Positions 34,538 to 43,052 of a DNA stretch of 64,000 bases are shown here, piece by piece (position 1 is the first letter of the stretch; the number at the start of each line of letters is the position of its first letter). Source of the stretch: Mesorhizobium prunaredense. Lineage in GTDB: Bacteria > Pseudomonadota > Alphaproteobacteria > Rhizobiales > Rhizobiaceae. The notes under the pieces are model-generated. The model did no database searches, had not been told where the DNA came from, and saw nothing but the letters and a program-made list of their open reading frames with translations. The DNA lies in the NCBI RefSeq assembly GCF_900156895.1, contig NZ_FTPD01000045.1, positions 596,758-660,757 on the forward strand, read 5' to 3'. The position numbers and the translations under genes are program-made.

Positions 34538-35749
34538 CTATGCCTCGCCTTCGACGGTCCAGCGCCAGAAGCCCCTCTCCCCCTCGTCGAGGAAACGGTT
34601 CAGCACCATCTTGTGGACCTCATCGGCGCCGTCGACCAGCCGCGCCTGGCGCGCATAGCGGTAGATCCATTCGAGCACGGTGTCCTTGGAATAGCCCCGC
34701 GCGCCATTGATCTGGATCGCGACATCGGCCGCGTCATGCAGCACATTGGCGACCTGGACCTTGGCCATCGACACGTCCTTGCGGGCAAAGCCGCCGCGGT
34801 CCAGTTCCCACGCAGCCTTCATCACCAGGATGCGGCCGATCTCGATGCGCATGGCGAGGTCGCCGAGCTTCAGCTGGACGCTTTCGCGGTCGGCGAGGCG
34901 CTGGCCGAAACCATAGCGCTCGGCAGCGTAGGCGCGCGCGATCTCGACGCAGCGCTTGGACAATCCGAGCCAGCGCATGCAGTGGGTAAGTCGCGCCGGG
35001 CCGAGCCGCACCTGCGTCACCTTCATGCCCCTGCCCTCGCCGGCCAGCATGTCTTCGACAGGGATTTCGAGCCCATCGAATTCCAGCTCGCAATGCCCGC
35101 CATGCTCCTCCGGGCCCATGATCTCGATGCGACGCATGATGCGCCAGCCCGGGTGGTCCTTGTGGAACATCAGGGCCGACAGACCGTGGCGCGGGTCGTC
35201 CGAGGTTCGCGCGATCAGAATGAAATGGCTGGCCTCCTCCGCGCCGGTGATGAACCATTTGCGGCCGGTCACCACATATTTGTCGCCGCGCCGCTTCGCA
35301 CGCGTCATGATCATCGAAGGGTCCGAGCCGCCGCCGGGATGCGGTTCGGTCATGGCAAAGGCCGAGCGCACCTTGCCCTCGACAATCGGCTTCAGCCATT
35401 TTTCCTTCTGCGCTGGCGTGCCGAGCGCCTCCAGAACCATCATGTTGCCATCGTCGGGCGCTGCCGAATTGAACACCACGGGTCCGAAGATCGACCGGTT
35501 CATCTCCTCGTAACAGACCGCAATATCGATCTTGCCGAGACCGACGCCGCCGGTTTCGGGCTTGAGCTGCAGGCACCACAGGCCCGCCATCCGCGCCTTG
35601 GCGCGAAGCGTCTCCAGCAGCGGCAAGGCGATATTTCCATGTGCGTCATAGGACGTCTTGTCGGCTTCGAGCGGCAGGATCTCGCGCTCGACGAAGTCGG
35701 CAATGCGGACGCGGTAATCTTCGGTGCGGGCGGGAATGTCGAAATTCAT
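34538..35749 (-). CDS. Acyl-CoA dehydrogenase
   Basis: A 403-residue flavoenzyme. FAD- and substrate-binding signatures are FAMTEPHPGGGSDPS and KWFITGAEEA; the C-terminal helical domain has the QINGARGYSKDTVLEW region and RYARQARLVDGADEVHKM. It belongs to the long ACAD group that pairs with APH-like kinases. The ATG overlaps the stop of a truncated SMP-30 gene (ATGA), so translation may be coupled to that remnant. It would introduce a double bond into an acyl-CoA derived from the pathway of this operon. Confidence 0.93.
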   Translation of the reverse strand: MNFDIPARTEDYRVRIADFVEREILPLEADKTSYDAHGNIALPLLETLRAKARMAGLWCLQLKPETGGVGLGKIDIAVCYEEMNRSIFGPVVFNSAAPDDGNMMVLEALGTPAQKEKWLKPIVEGKVRSAFAMTEPHPGGGSDPSMIMTRAKRRGDKYVVTGRKWFITGAEEASHFILIARTSDDPRHGLSALMFHKDHPGWRIMRRIEIMGPEEHGGHCELEFDGLEIPVEDMLAGEGRGMKVTQVRLGPARLTHCMRWLGLSKRCVEIARAYAAERYGFGQRLADRESVQLKLGDLAMRIEIGRILVMKAAWELDRGGFARKDVSMAKVQVANVLHDAADVAIQINGARGYSKDTVLEWIYRYARQARLVDGADEVHKMVLNRFLDEGERGFWRWTVEGEA

Positions 35750-35892
35750 GGACAAACTCCCAGCGATGAAACGAGGTGGCCACCATCGATGGACGAGAAA
35801 CTGTCGATCCAGTAAAGGCGCTCCTGTTCGACGTCCCACAATGGTCCCTCGCCCAGCGTGGTCTTCACGTCCACCACGACTTCGATCTTCAT
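35746..35892 (-). pseudogene. Truncated SMP-30/gluconolactonase gene (N-terminal part only)
   Basis: An AGGAGG site and ATG open a 48-codon frame whose first 30 residues are the standard SMP-30 N-terminus (TTLGEGPLWDVEQERLYWID), including the metal-binding Glu. After IDSF the typical continuation is missing and the frame ends within 20 codons. About 85% of the roughly 290-residue enzyme is gone. Its stop overlaps the acyl-CoA dehydrogenase start, so it may have been kept as a translated leader. Confidence 0.78.
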
Positions 35893-35931
35893 GCCGTCCT
35901 CCTGTGTTTGGCGTGCGGGCGACAGGCGCGA

Positions 35932-36894
35932 TCAGAACGCGACCTTGTCGCCGCCCTTCAATGACAGGATCTCGCGCGCCTCGTCGGGCGTCGCCACTTC
36001 CATGCCGAGCCCCTCGATGATCTTGCGGGCAAGCACCACCTGCTCGGCGTTCGATTTGGCAAGCTTGCCCTTGCCGGCCCAAAGACTGTCTTCGAGCCCG
36101 ACGCGGATGTTGCCGCCAAGCGCTGCCGATTGCGCCGCGATGCGCAACTGGCTGGCGCCGGCGCCGAGCACCGACCAGCGGAACTGGTCGCCGAACAGCC
36201 GGTCGGCGGTGCGCTTCATATGGGCGACGTCTTCGGGGTGCGTGCCGATGCCGCCAAGCAGACCGAACACCGACTGCACTAAGAACGGCGGCTTCACCAG
36301 CCCGCGGTCGGCGAAGTGCGAGAGATTGTAGAGATGGGCAATGTCGTAGCACTCGAACTCAAAGCGCGTGCCGTTGTCGTAGCAGGTCGCAAGAATGTAT
36401 TCGACGTCTTTGAACGAGTTGCGGAAGACAAGGTCGCGCGTCGCTTCCAGATGCGGCCTTTCCCAGTCGAACTTGAAGGTCTCGTATTTGTCGACGAGGT
36501 GATAGAGCCCGAAATTGATCGAGCCCATGTTGAGCGAGGCGACCTCAGGCTTGAACTCGGCGGCCGGGCGCACGCGTTCCTCGACCTTCATGTAGGGACT
36601 GCCGCCGGTGGTGATGTTGATGGCGGCATTGGTGCCCTGCTTGATGCGCGGCAGGAAGCGGGCGAAGGCCGCCGGCGTCTGGTCGGGCTTGCCGGTCTCG
36701 GGGTCGCGGGCATGCAGGTGCAGGATCGCCGCACCTGCCTCCGCGGCCGCGATCGCCTCGGTGGCGATCTGGTCCGGCGTGATCGGCAGATAGGGCGACA
36801 TGGTCGGTGTGTGGATTGCCCCGGTCACCGCACAGGTGATGATAATTTTGCCCCTGGTCTGCATAGCACCGGGCTTGCGGCTTGTTTCCGTCAT
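35932..36894 (-). CDS. Beta-keto acid cleavage enzyme (BKACE, DUF849)
   Basis: A 320-residue TIM-barrel enzyme that condenses a beta-keto acid with acetyl-CoA to yield acetoacetate and a new acyl-CoA. It shows the zinc-site HLHARDPETGKPDQ (two His), INITTGGSP, and the late RVGLEDSLW with Glu. Length matches the family. The ATG has AGGAG 8 bases before it and overlaps the upstream gene's stop by four bases. The upstream dehydrogenase of the HADH family would make the beta-keto acid, giving a short pathway with the acyl-CoA dehydrogenase downstream. Substrate is not determinable. Confidence 0.92.
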   Translation of the reverse strand: MTETSRKPGAMQTRGKIIITCAVTGAIHTPTMSPYLPITPDQIATEAIAAAEAGAAILHLHARDPETGKPDQTPAAFARFLPRIKQGTNAAINITTGGSPYMKVEERVRPAAEFKPEVASLNMGSINFGLYHLVDKYETFKFDWERPHLEATRDLVFRNSFKDVEYILATCYDNGTRFEFECYDIAHLYNLSHFADRGLVKPPFLVQSVFGLLGGIGTHPEDVAHMKRTADRLFGDQFRWSVLGAGASQLRIAAQSAALGGNIRVGLEDSLWAGKGKLAKSNAEQVVLARKIIEGLGMEVATPDEAREILSLKGGDKVAF

Positions 36895-37838
36895 CGTCCA
36901 AACTCCTGATCCGATTTTTTCTTGTGCGCCGCCAGCGCCATCAGCCGGCGGTCGCGCCAAACCTGCCGTTCGCCGAGTTCTTCCCGCGGCAGCCGCTTGC
37001 GGCGGTCGGCCTCTACCGTTTCGATGACCTCGCCGGCCCAGTCAACGCGGCGCAGCATCTGCGGAAAAATGTTGGAATAGATCGACTGATAGCGCTCGAC
37101 ATAGTCGCGTACGCCGCCCGGCGCATTGAGGTCGATCGTTTCGAACGGCCCCATGAACGACCAGCGCAGCGCCAGCCCGTCGCGAATGCCGATATCAACG
37201 TCCTCGACGCTGGCATAGCCGTCGGCGACAAGTCGAAAAGCCTCCTCCAGCAGCGCGCCCTGCAGGCGGTTCATGATGAAGCCGTCGAGTTCGTGCTTCA
37301 TCACCAGCGGCGCGTGGCCAGCATCGACGAGGAAAGCGCGGGTCCGTTCGATCGTTTCGGAAGACGTCCATGGCGCCGGCACGACTTCCGCAGCCGGGAT
37401 GAGATAGGGCGGATTGATCGGATGCACGACCAGGCAGCGGTGCCGCCCTTGCAGATGGTCGGTGAATTTCGACGGCAGCAACGCCGAGGTGGAACTGGCG
37501 ATCACCGCTTGCGGAGCGGCCATTGCATCGATCTGCGAGAACACCTCGCGCTTCACCTCGAGGTTTTCCGGCGTGTTCTCCTGGATATGGACTGCATCGG
37601 CCAGCGCCTCGCCCAGTTCTGCCACAATGGCGATGCGGCCAAGCACGGCGTCGATTGCCTGTCCCCGCAGCAGATCGTTCGCGGCGAGGTCGCCGAGCAC
37701 GCCGGCAATGTAGTCGCGAGCACCTTCGCTCGCGGCCGGCGACTGGTCCCACATCCGCACGTCATGACCGGCGCGGGCAAAACTGATCGCCCAGGCCCGC
37801 CCGATGAACCCGCTGCCGACAATTGCTACTTTCACCAT
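36891..37838 (-). CDS. 3-hydroxyacyl-CoA dehydrogenase-family NAD-dependent dehydrogenase
   Basis: A 315-residue enzyme of the lambda-crystallin/L-gulonate or L-carnitine dehydrogenase group. The NAD fold is VAIVGSGFIGRAWAISFARAG; the domain link is VIASSTSALLPSKF; catalytic His is in VVHPINPPYLIP with Glu following (AAEVVPAP), and the C-terminal helix bundle includes DGFIMNRLQGALLEEAF. The ATG was chosen because GAGGAG lies 7 bases upstream. It would oxidise a free 3-hydroxy acid to the 3-keto acid for the next enzyme (BKACE), with which it overlaps by four bases. Carnitine itself is one option, not shown. Confidence 0.9.
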   Translation of the reverse strand: MVKVAIVGSGFIGRAWAISFARAGHDVRMWDQSPAASEGARDYIAGVLGDLAANDLLRGQAIDAVLGRIAIVAELGEALADAVHIQENTPENLEVKREVFSQIDAMAAPQAVIASSTSALLPSKFTDHLQGRHRCLVVHPINPPYLIPAAEVVPAPWTSSETIERTRAFLVDAGHAPLVMKHELDGFIMNRLQGALLEEAFRLVADGYASVEDVDIGIRDGLALRWSFMGPFETIDLNAPGGVRDYVERYQSIYSNIFPQMLRRVDWAGEVIETVEADRRKRLPREELGERQVWRDRRLMALAAHKKKSDQEFGR

Positions 37839-37849
37839 GGTCGGGCTCC

Positions 37850-38656
37850 TCAAAGGGTTTCGACATTGCCGTCGACGCCGAGCGACTGGCCGGAGATGTT
37901 GATCGCCGCATCGGACAACAGGAAGGCGACCATCGCGGCGACGTCATAGGGACTGGTCATGCGGCGCAGCGAGATGTTCTGGAGATAGCGCTGCGTCATC
38001 TCTTCGTTCGACACACCGAGCTGCCTGGCCCGGTCGGCGATGACCTTGTCGATGCGTGGCCCCTCGATGATGCCTGGGAGGATGGCGTTGACCCTTATGC
38101 CGTGCGGCCCGAGTTCCTTGGCAAGGCTCTGCGTGAAACCGATGACGCCGAACTTGGCCGCCGAATAGGGGGTGCGGAAAGCGTAACCATGGCGGCCGGC
38201 GGCGGACGACATCGAGACGATCGAGCCGCCGCCCGCCGCCTTGATCAGCGGCACGGCACGCCGGGCGCAGAGGAACTGGCCGGTCAGGCAGATGTCGATG
38301 CAGCGCCGCCACTCTGCCGGATCGATTTCGTCGACGCCGCCGGTCGGCCCGGCGATGCCGGCATTGTTGATCAGCGCGTCGAGGCCGCCGAGCTTTTCCT
38401 TCACGGTCTCGAACAACCGGTCGACGTCGTCGTCGCGCGAGACATCGGCCTTGACCGCGGCGACGAGGGCGATCTTGTCCGGAGCGGCGGCCAGCGCCTC
38501 GTCGGAGACGTCGCAAACGACGATGCGCGCGCCGAGCCGCGACAGCGTGTCGGCAATGGCCAAGCCGATGCCGCCGGCGCCTGCCGTCACCAGCACGCGC
38601 TGCCCCTTCAGCCCGGTTAGAAAATCGTCCGGGGATGTCGGCGCCCCTTTGCTCAT
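37850..38656 (-). CDS. Short-chain dehydrogenase/reductase
   Basis: A 268-residue classical SDR. Cofactor motif TAGAGGIGLAIAD (the first Gly of TGxxxGxG is Ala), Asp in VCDVSD favouring NAD, NNAG (INNAGIAGP), catalytic Ser in IVSMSSAAGRHG and YSAAK. The C-terminus SGQSLGVDGN is typical. AAGGGA precedes the ATG. It begins the leftward catabolic unit after the GntR regulator, 11 bases before the dehydrogenase gene. It probably oxidises a hydroxyl group of the pathway substrate. Confidence 0.92.
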   Translation of the reverse strand: MSKGAPTSPDDFLTGLKGQRVLVTAGAGGIGLAIADTLSRLGARIVVCDVSDEALAAAPDKIALVAAVKADVSRDDDVDRLFETVKEKLGGLDALINNAGIAGPTGGVDEIDPAEWRRCIDICLTGQFLCARRAVPLIKAAGGGSIVSMSSAAGRHGYAFRTPYSAAKFGVIGFTQSLAKELGPHGIRVNAILPGIIEGPRIDKVIADRARQLGVSNEEMTQRYLQNISLRRMTSPYDVAAMVAFLLSDAAINISGQSLGVDGNVETL

Positions 38657-38802
38657 CGTGTATCCCTTCTCATTGCAGCCGCCGTCCGCGCAGCGCCATG
38701 ACAGCGCTCAGAACGACCAAGCCGTTACAGTATTGCCCCTGAAATTGTGACGAAAGCACTGCGCGAGGGCGACGGACGATCCCGTGATGTGAAATTTCTG
38801 CT

Positions 38803-39492
38803 TCAGCTGTCGCGAAGGGTCTGTTGCGCAATTCGCCAGGCCTGCTCCACATGCCGCCGGGCCGCGGCTTCGGCGGCATCGCCGTTGCGCGACTTGATCG
38901 CGTTCATGATCTCGGTCATTTCGGCGATTGCGGCATCGCGACGATTCTCCGAGGCGATGGTCATGGAACGCAGCTGGTTGATGCGGACGTTCAGACCCTG
39001 GACGATCTCCCAGGCGATGCGCTTGTCGGCGGCATCGAAAAGCACTTCGTAGAATTTTGTCGTCGCCCGCATCACCTCGATCGGGTTGGCTGAGGCCCAC
39101 GCGGTGAGCAGCACATCGAATGCGCGCTCAAGCGCAGCGATCTGGTCCTCAGTCGCCGTCAGCGCGCAGGCGCGCGCCGCGATGCCCTCCATCAGAGCGC
39201 GCAGTTCATAAATCTCATCGGTGCGACTGAGATCCGGCCGGGCCACGGCGGGTCCGTGGCCTGGTATCATCTGGACAAGGCCCTCAGTCTCCAACTGCCG
39301 CAGAACTTCGCGCACCACCGAGCGACTGACGCCGAGCTGATCGCAAAGCGGGCGCTCGACCAACCGTTCGCCAGGCTGGAAGTGAAACCCCATGATCGCG
39401 TCGCGCATGCGCTCCAGCGCCAGCGTTCTCAGCGTCTTGGTGGATCGTTCGATCCTCAGTGTGTCGTCGGCCAATTCATCTACTCCCAGCAT
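38803..39492 (-). CDS. GntR-family regulator with FCD domain
   Basis: A 229-residue regulator. The winged helix is at about 22-85 (ALERMRDAIMGFHFQPGERL, then CDQLGVSRSVVREVLRQLE), followed by the FCD domain (about 95-220). The ATG is the first in the frame, with no strong ribosome site; a TTG further upstream would add 11 residues. It is divergent from the hydrolase/flavin-enzyme operon and lies upstream of the leftward dehydrogenase operon, with a perfect TATGGTATACCATA palindrome in the divergent gap. It is the natural controller of both. Confidence 0.88.
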   Translation of the reverse strand: MLGVDELADDTLRIERSTKTLRTLALERMRDAIMGFHFQPGERLVERPLCDQLGVSRSVVREVLRQLETEGLVQMIPGHGPAVARPDLSRTDEIYELRALMEGIAARACALTATEDQIAALERAFDVLLTAWASANPIEVMRATTKFYEVLFDAADKRIAWEIVQGLNVRINQLRSMTIASENRRDAAIAEMTEIMNAIKSRNGDAAEAAARRHVEQAWRIAQQTLRDS

Positions 39493-39544
39493 CCGCAAGA
39501 AACAGATTCGATGATCCGTTGACAAGGGTTTTGGTCTTCAATAG

Positions 39545-39558
39545 TATGGTATACCATA
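39545..39558. promoter_or_regulatory. Perfect palindrome TATGGTATACCATA, GntR/FCD operator
   Basis: A 14-base perfect dyad lies 53 bases upstream of the GntR start and 62 bases before the rightward operon. The core TGGTATACCA matches the TNGTNNNACNA consensus of FadR/FCD-type GntR regulators, so it is the probable binding site of the adjacent regulator for both divergent operons. Confidence 0.75.
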
Positions 39559-39619
39559 AGATGATTAGGCAAAAGGGAACTTTCCGAATGCCTCAGCCCA
39601 ATCGATCACCGAGGATTTG

Positions 39620-40207
39620 ATGAAGCCTGCCATCCGAAAGATCGTCACCTATGTGGAGAACACGCTGATTGAAGGCGGCAAGGTGGCCCCCCGGCCGCTA
39701 CGCCTGATCGGCGTGGCGGCAGTGCTCGACAATCCCTGGGCCGGGCGCGGTTTCACCGAGGACCTTTCTCCCGAGATCCGCGCCTACGCGCCGGTTTTGG
39801 GGGAGATGCTGACCCACGAAATCCTCGCAGTCGCCGGATCTGGCGAAGCGATCGAAGGCTACGGCAAGGCCGCAATCTGCGGCACGTCGGGCGAGATCGA
39901 GCATGCCTCGGCGCTCATCCACACGCTGCATTTCGGCAACCACTATCGGCGTGCCGTCGGCGCCAAGACCTATCTTGCCTTCACCAATCTGCGCGGCGGT
40001 CCGAACACGCCGATCATGATCCCGCTCATGGACAAGAACGACGAAGGCCGACGTTCGCACTACCTGACGGTGCATTTCCAGATCGGCGACGCGCCGGCGC
40101 CAGACGAGCTGGTGGTGGCGCTTGGCGCCTCGATCGGCGGACGACCGCATCATCGCATAGGCGACCGCTACCAGGATCTCAAGGAGGTCGGCGACCTGCA
40201 TGGCTGA
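39620..40207 (+). CDS. Amino-acid-synthesis-family protein (PF06684)
   Basis: A 195-residue protein of the PF06684 family, whose name is historical and whose function is not established; a solved member has a YjgF/chorismate-mutase-like fold, as I recall. Conserved features include RKIVTYVENTLIEGG, KAAICGTSGEIEHASALIH and the GGRPHHRIGDRYQDL tail. The start is the ATG 5 bases after GAGGAT. It overlaps the next gene by 8 bases. It opens the rightward operon of flavin-dependent enzymes, and may help process an unstable intermediate, as YjgF-fold proteins often do (inference). Confidence 0.82.
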   Translation: MKPAIRKIVTYVENTLIEGGKVAPRPLRLIGVAAVLDNPWAGRGFTEDLSPEIRAYAPVLGEMLTHEILAVAGSGEAIEGYGKAAICGTSGEIEHASALIHTLHFGNHYRRAVGAKTYLAFTNLRGGPNTPIMIPLMDKNDEGRRSHYLTVHFQIGDAPAPDELVVALGASIGGRPHHRIGDRYQDLKEVGDLHG

Positions 40208-41993
40208 GTTGGCGGACCGTGGCTGGCATCGTGGAACGGCGCCTGACGGCACCGGCTTCATCCGTGCCGGATCCGGCGCGCCAGTCCTCCTCATCCACGG
40301 CGTCGGCATGAACGCGGCGATCTGGGCACCCCAGATCGAGCTGATGAAAAACAGATGGGATGTGATCGCGATCGACATCCTGGGACATGGCCAGTCGCCG
40401 TTGCCGCCCGAGGCCGCCAGCCTTGCCGACTATGCCGGACAGGCAATCCGGCTTCTCGATCACCTTGGCCTGGATACCGTCTCGATCCTCGGCCATTCAA
40501 TGGGGGCGCTGGTCGGGCAGGAAATCGCTCTCAATGCACCCGAACGGGTCCGCAACCTGGTGTCGCTCAATGCGGTATTTCGCCGCCCGGCGGAGCTTGC
40601 GCAGGCAGTGCGCGAGCGAGCCGCCGAATTGAATGGCGCGGAAAACCCGTCGGGGACGGACGCAACCATCGCGCGCTGGTTCGGCAACCCGGTCCCCGAC
40701 AGCCTAGTCGAGGCTGCAAGGACGACGCGCGCGGCACTGCAAAGCGTCAACTCCGAAGGCTATGCGCGCACCTATCGACTTTTCGCCCATGCCGATGCGG
40801 CGCATGGCGATCGTCTCTCCGGTCTCGCTGTGCCGGCCCTGTTCATGACCGGCTCGCAGGACAGAAATTCCTCGCCTGTGATGTCGGCGGCAATGGCACG
40901 CCTCGCGCCGCGCGGTCGCTGCGTCGTTCTGGAGGGCGAGCGACACATGATGGCCATAGCCTCGCCTGACGTGGTCACACGGCGCATTGTCGATTTTCTC
41001 GCGAGCAACGACGGCGCAAGCATATCGGCGCGACCGGCAATGGACACAGCCTTCGACTCGGGCGAATTCAGGCGGGCGCTCGGTTCCTTCCTGACCGGCG
41101 TTACCATCGTCACCGCGATCGGGCCGGAAGGAGAGCCTCGAGGCTTCACCGCCAATTCGTTTACGTCCGTTTCGCTCGATCCGCCGCTTGTGCTGGTCTG
41201 CATCGCCAAGAAGGCGCTGGGTCATCCGGTGTTTTCGACCTCGAAGTGCTTTGCCGTCAACGTCCTCTCGGAGGAACAGCGAGCCGCATCCGGCGTCTTC
41301 GCTTCCAAATCGCAGGACAAGTTCTCGGCTGTCGAGTGGCGCTTCGGCCCGACCGGCAGCCCGCTGCTCGCTGGATCGGTGGCGACGTTCGACTGTGACA
41401 TGGAGCAGTTGGTCGACGCCGGCGATCATTCGATCCTCATCGGCCGCGTTCGCGAATTCTCCCACAATTCATCGCAGCCCCTCGGCTATTGCCGTGGCGC
41501 CTATGTCTCGCCCGGCCTCAGCCAGGAAGCACTGGCGGCCGCGCCTCCGGACATGGAGGTCGGCGCCATCCTCGAAGATGAAGGCCGCGTGCTGTTCCTC
41601 GAAACCACCGACGGCTTTTTCGAACTGCCAGTGGGGCGGGGGCTCGGGGCACCCGGCGACGCGCGAAGCCTCAGGGGACGCCTCGCTGCGAAAGCCATCG
41701 AGGCGCATCTCGGATTCCTGTTTGCGGTCTGGGACGACGCGGCAAGCCCGTCGCGAACGCATGTCTACTACCGCGGCACGATAGACGCGCCCCACTCCAG
41801 CGACGGCAAGGTCCGGCTCGTCGACATCGACAGGATCGCCGGACTGAACATCGCCGATGCTGCTGTGCGCTCGATGCTTGCCCGCTATGTGCGCGAATGT
41901 CGGGAGGATGCATTTGGCGTCTATGTCGGCAACGCGGTCGAAGGTGAAGTCCGTCCGCTCGCCAAGCCGGCAGCCATGAACACTTCGGGGTGA
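40200..41993 (+). CDS. Fusion protein: alpha/beta hydrolase - flavin reductase - C-terminal unassigned domain
   Basis: A 597-residue protein with three parts. Residues about 1-270 are an alpha/beta hydrolase with nucleophile motif GHSMGA (about 100), VLLIHGVGMNAAIW oxyanion region and the late His in GERHMMAIA. Residues about 280-435 are a flavin-reductase (FMN-binding split barrel) domain: RRALGSFLTGVTIVTAIG, FTANSFTSVSLDPPLVLV and GDHSILIGRV. Residues about 440-597 are unassigned; FLETTDGFFELPVGRGLG is Nudix-like in feel but lacks the Nudix box. No stop interrupts it. It overlaps the preceding gene by 8 bases and leads directly to the LLM monooxygenase, so the reductase part likely supplies its reduced FMN. 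Confidence 0.85.
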   Translation: MAELADRGWHRGTAPDGTGFIRAGSGAPVLLIHGVGMNAAIWAPQIELMKNRWDVIAIDILGHGQSPLPPEAASLADYAGQAIRLLDHLGLDTVSILGHSMGALVGQEIALNAPERVRNLVSLNAVFRRPAELAQAVRERAAELNGAENPSGTDATIARWFGNPVPDSLVEAARTTRAALQSVNSEGYARTYRLFAHADAAHGDRLSGLAVPALFMTGSQDRNSSPVMSAAMARLAPRGRCVVLEGERHMMAIASPDVVTRRIVDFLASNDGASISARPAMDTAFDSGEFRRALGSFLTGVTIVTAIGPEGEPRGFTANSFTSVSLDPPLVLVCIAKKALGHPVFSTSKCFAVNVLSEEQRAASGVFASKSQDKFSAVEWRFGPTGSPLLAGSVATFDCDMEQLVDAGDHSILIGRVREFSHNSSQPLGYCRGAYVSPGLSQEALAAAPPDMEVGAILEDEGRVLFLETTDGFFELPVGRGLGAPGDARSLRGRLAAKAIEAHLGFLFAVWDDAASPSRTHVYYRGTIDAPHSSDGKVRLVDIDRIAGLNIADAAVRSMLARYVRECREDAFGVYVGNAVEGEVRPLAKPAAMNTSG

Positions 41994-41999
41994 ACAGAT

Positions 42000-43052
42000 A
42001 TGAAGTTCTCACTCTTCGTCCACATGGAACGCTCGGACCCGGCAAAGCCGCATGCCGAGCTCATCGACGAGCTTGAGGAACTGGTCCTGATGGCCGAGGC
42101 GGCAGGCTTCGAGACGGCCTGGATCGGCGAACACCACGGCATGGAGTTCACCATCTCGCCAAATCCGTTCATCAACATCGCCTATCTCGGCGCCAGGACG
42201 CAGCGCATCCGGCTCGGCACAGGAACCGTGATCGCGCCGTTCTGGCATCCGATCAAGCTCGCCGGCGAGGCAGCCATGACCGATGTCGTCACCGGCGGCC
42301 GGCTCGACATCGGCATCGCCCGCGGCGCCTACAGCTACGAGTACCAGCGCCTGTTCCCCGGGCTCGACGCCTGGGGCGCGGGCCAGCGCATGCGCGAGAT
42401 CATCCCAGCCATCAAGGGCCTCTGGGAAGGCGATTTCGAGATGTCCGGCGAATTCTGGTCGTTTCCCTCGACCACATCGTCGCCCAAGCCGGTGCAAAAG
42501 CCGCACCCGCCGATCTGGGTGGCGGCGCGCGATCCAAACTCGCACGACTTCGCCGTCTCCAACGGCTGCAACGTCCAGGTGACGCCGCTCGCCTCCGGCG
42601 ACGACGAAGTAACCTGCCTGATGGAGCGCTTCAACGCGGCGTGCGCGGCGCATCCCGACATGGCCCGCCCCGAGATCATGCTGCTGATGCACACATTCGT
42701 TGCCGAGGACGCCGCCGATGCGGAGCAGCTGACGAAGGACCTGTCGCTGTTCTACTGCCAGTTCGGCGCCTGGTTCCAGAACAAGAAGCCGGTTCGCCAA
42801 GGCATATTGGAAGCGCTTTCCGACGACGAGATCGCAGCCATGCCGCAATACGCGCCTGACAAGATCCGACAGAACCTGGTCATCGGCGAAGCCGAAGAGG
42901 TGATCACCCGGCTGAAGGCATATGAGGCGCTCGGCTATGACCAGTATTCGATCTGGATCGACAGCGGCCTGCCACACGAGCGCAAGAAGAAGTCGCTGCA
43001 GCTGTTCGTCGACAAGGTGATGCCGGCTTTCGGGCATGGGAGGCCGCAATGA
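42000..43052 (+). CDS. LLM-class flavin-dependent monooxygenase (bacterial-luciferase-like)
   Basis: A 350-residue TIM-barrel oxygenase. Features are the opening MKFSLFVHMERSD, ETAWIGEHHG, and GGRLDIGIARG, typical of the luciferase-like F420/FMN family. It would use reduced FMN from the fused reductase encoded upstream to insert oxygen into the pathway substrate. It overlaps the aldehyde dehydrogenase start by four bases, so it is co-translated. Substrate unknown; N-heterocycle or amine oxygenation is plausible because comparable gene sets open pyridine-type rings. Confidence 0.92.
   Translation: MKFSLFVHMERSDPAKPHAELIDELEELVLMAEAAGFETAWIGEHHGMEFTISPNPFINIAYLGARTQRIRLGTGTVIAPFWHPIKLAGEAAMTDVVTGGRLDIGIARGAYSYEYQRLFPGLDAWGAGQRMREIIPAIKGLWEGDFEMSGEFWSFPSTTSSPKPVQKPHPPIWVAARDPNSHDFAVSNGCNVQVTPLASGDDEVTCLMERFNAACAAHPDMARPEIMLLMHTFVAEDAADAEQLTKDLSLFYCQFGAWFQNKKPVRQGILEALSDDEIAAMPQYAPDKIRQNLVIGEAEEVITRLKAYEALGYDQYSIWIDSGLPHERKKKSLQLFVDKVMPAFGHGRPQ

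Noticed and set aside
42000..43052. Idea that the LLM gene is luciferase for light emission
   Set aside because: Single subunit with reductase and ALDH in a transporter operon fits catabolic oxygenase; no luxB or fatty-acid reductase genes.
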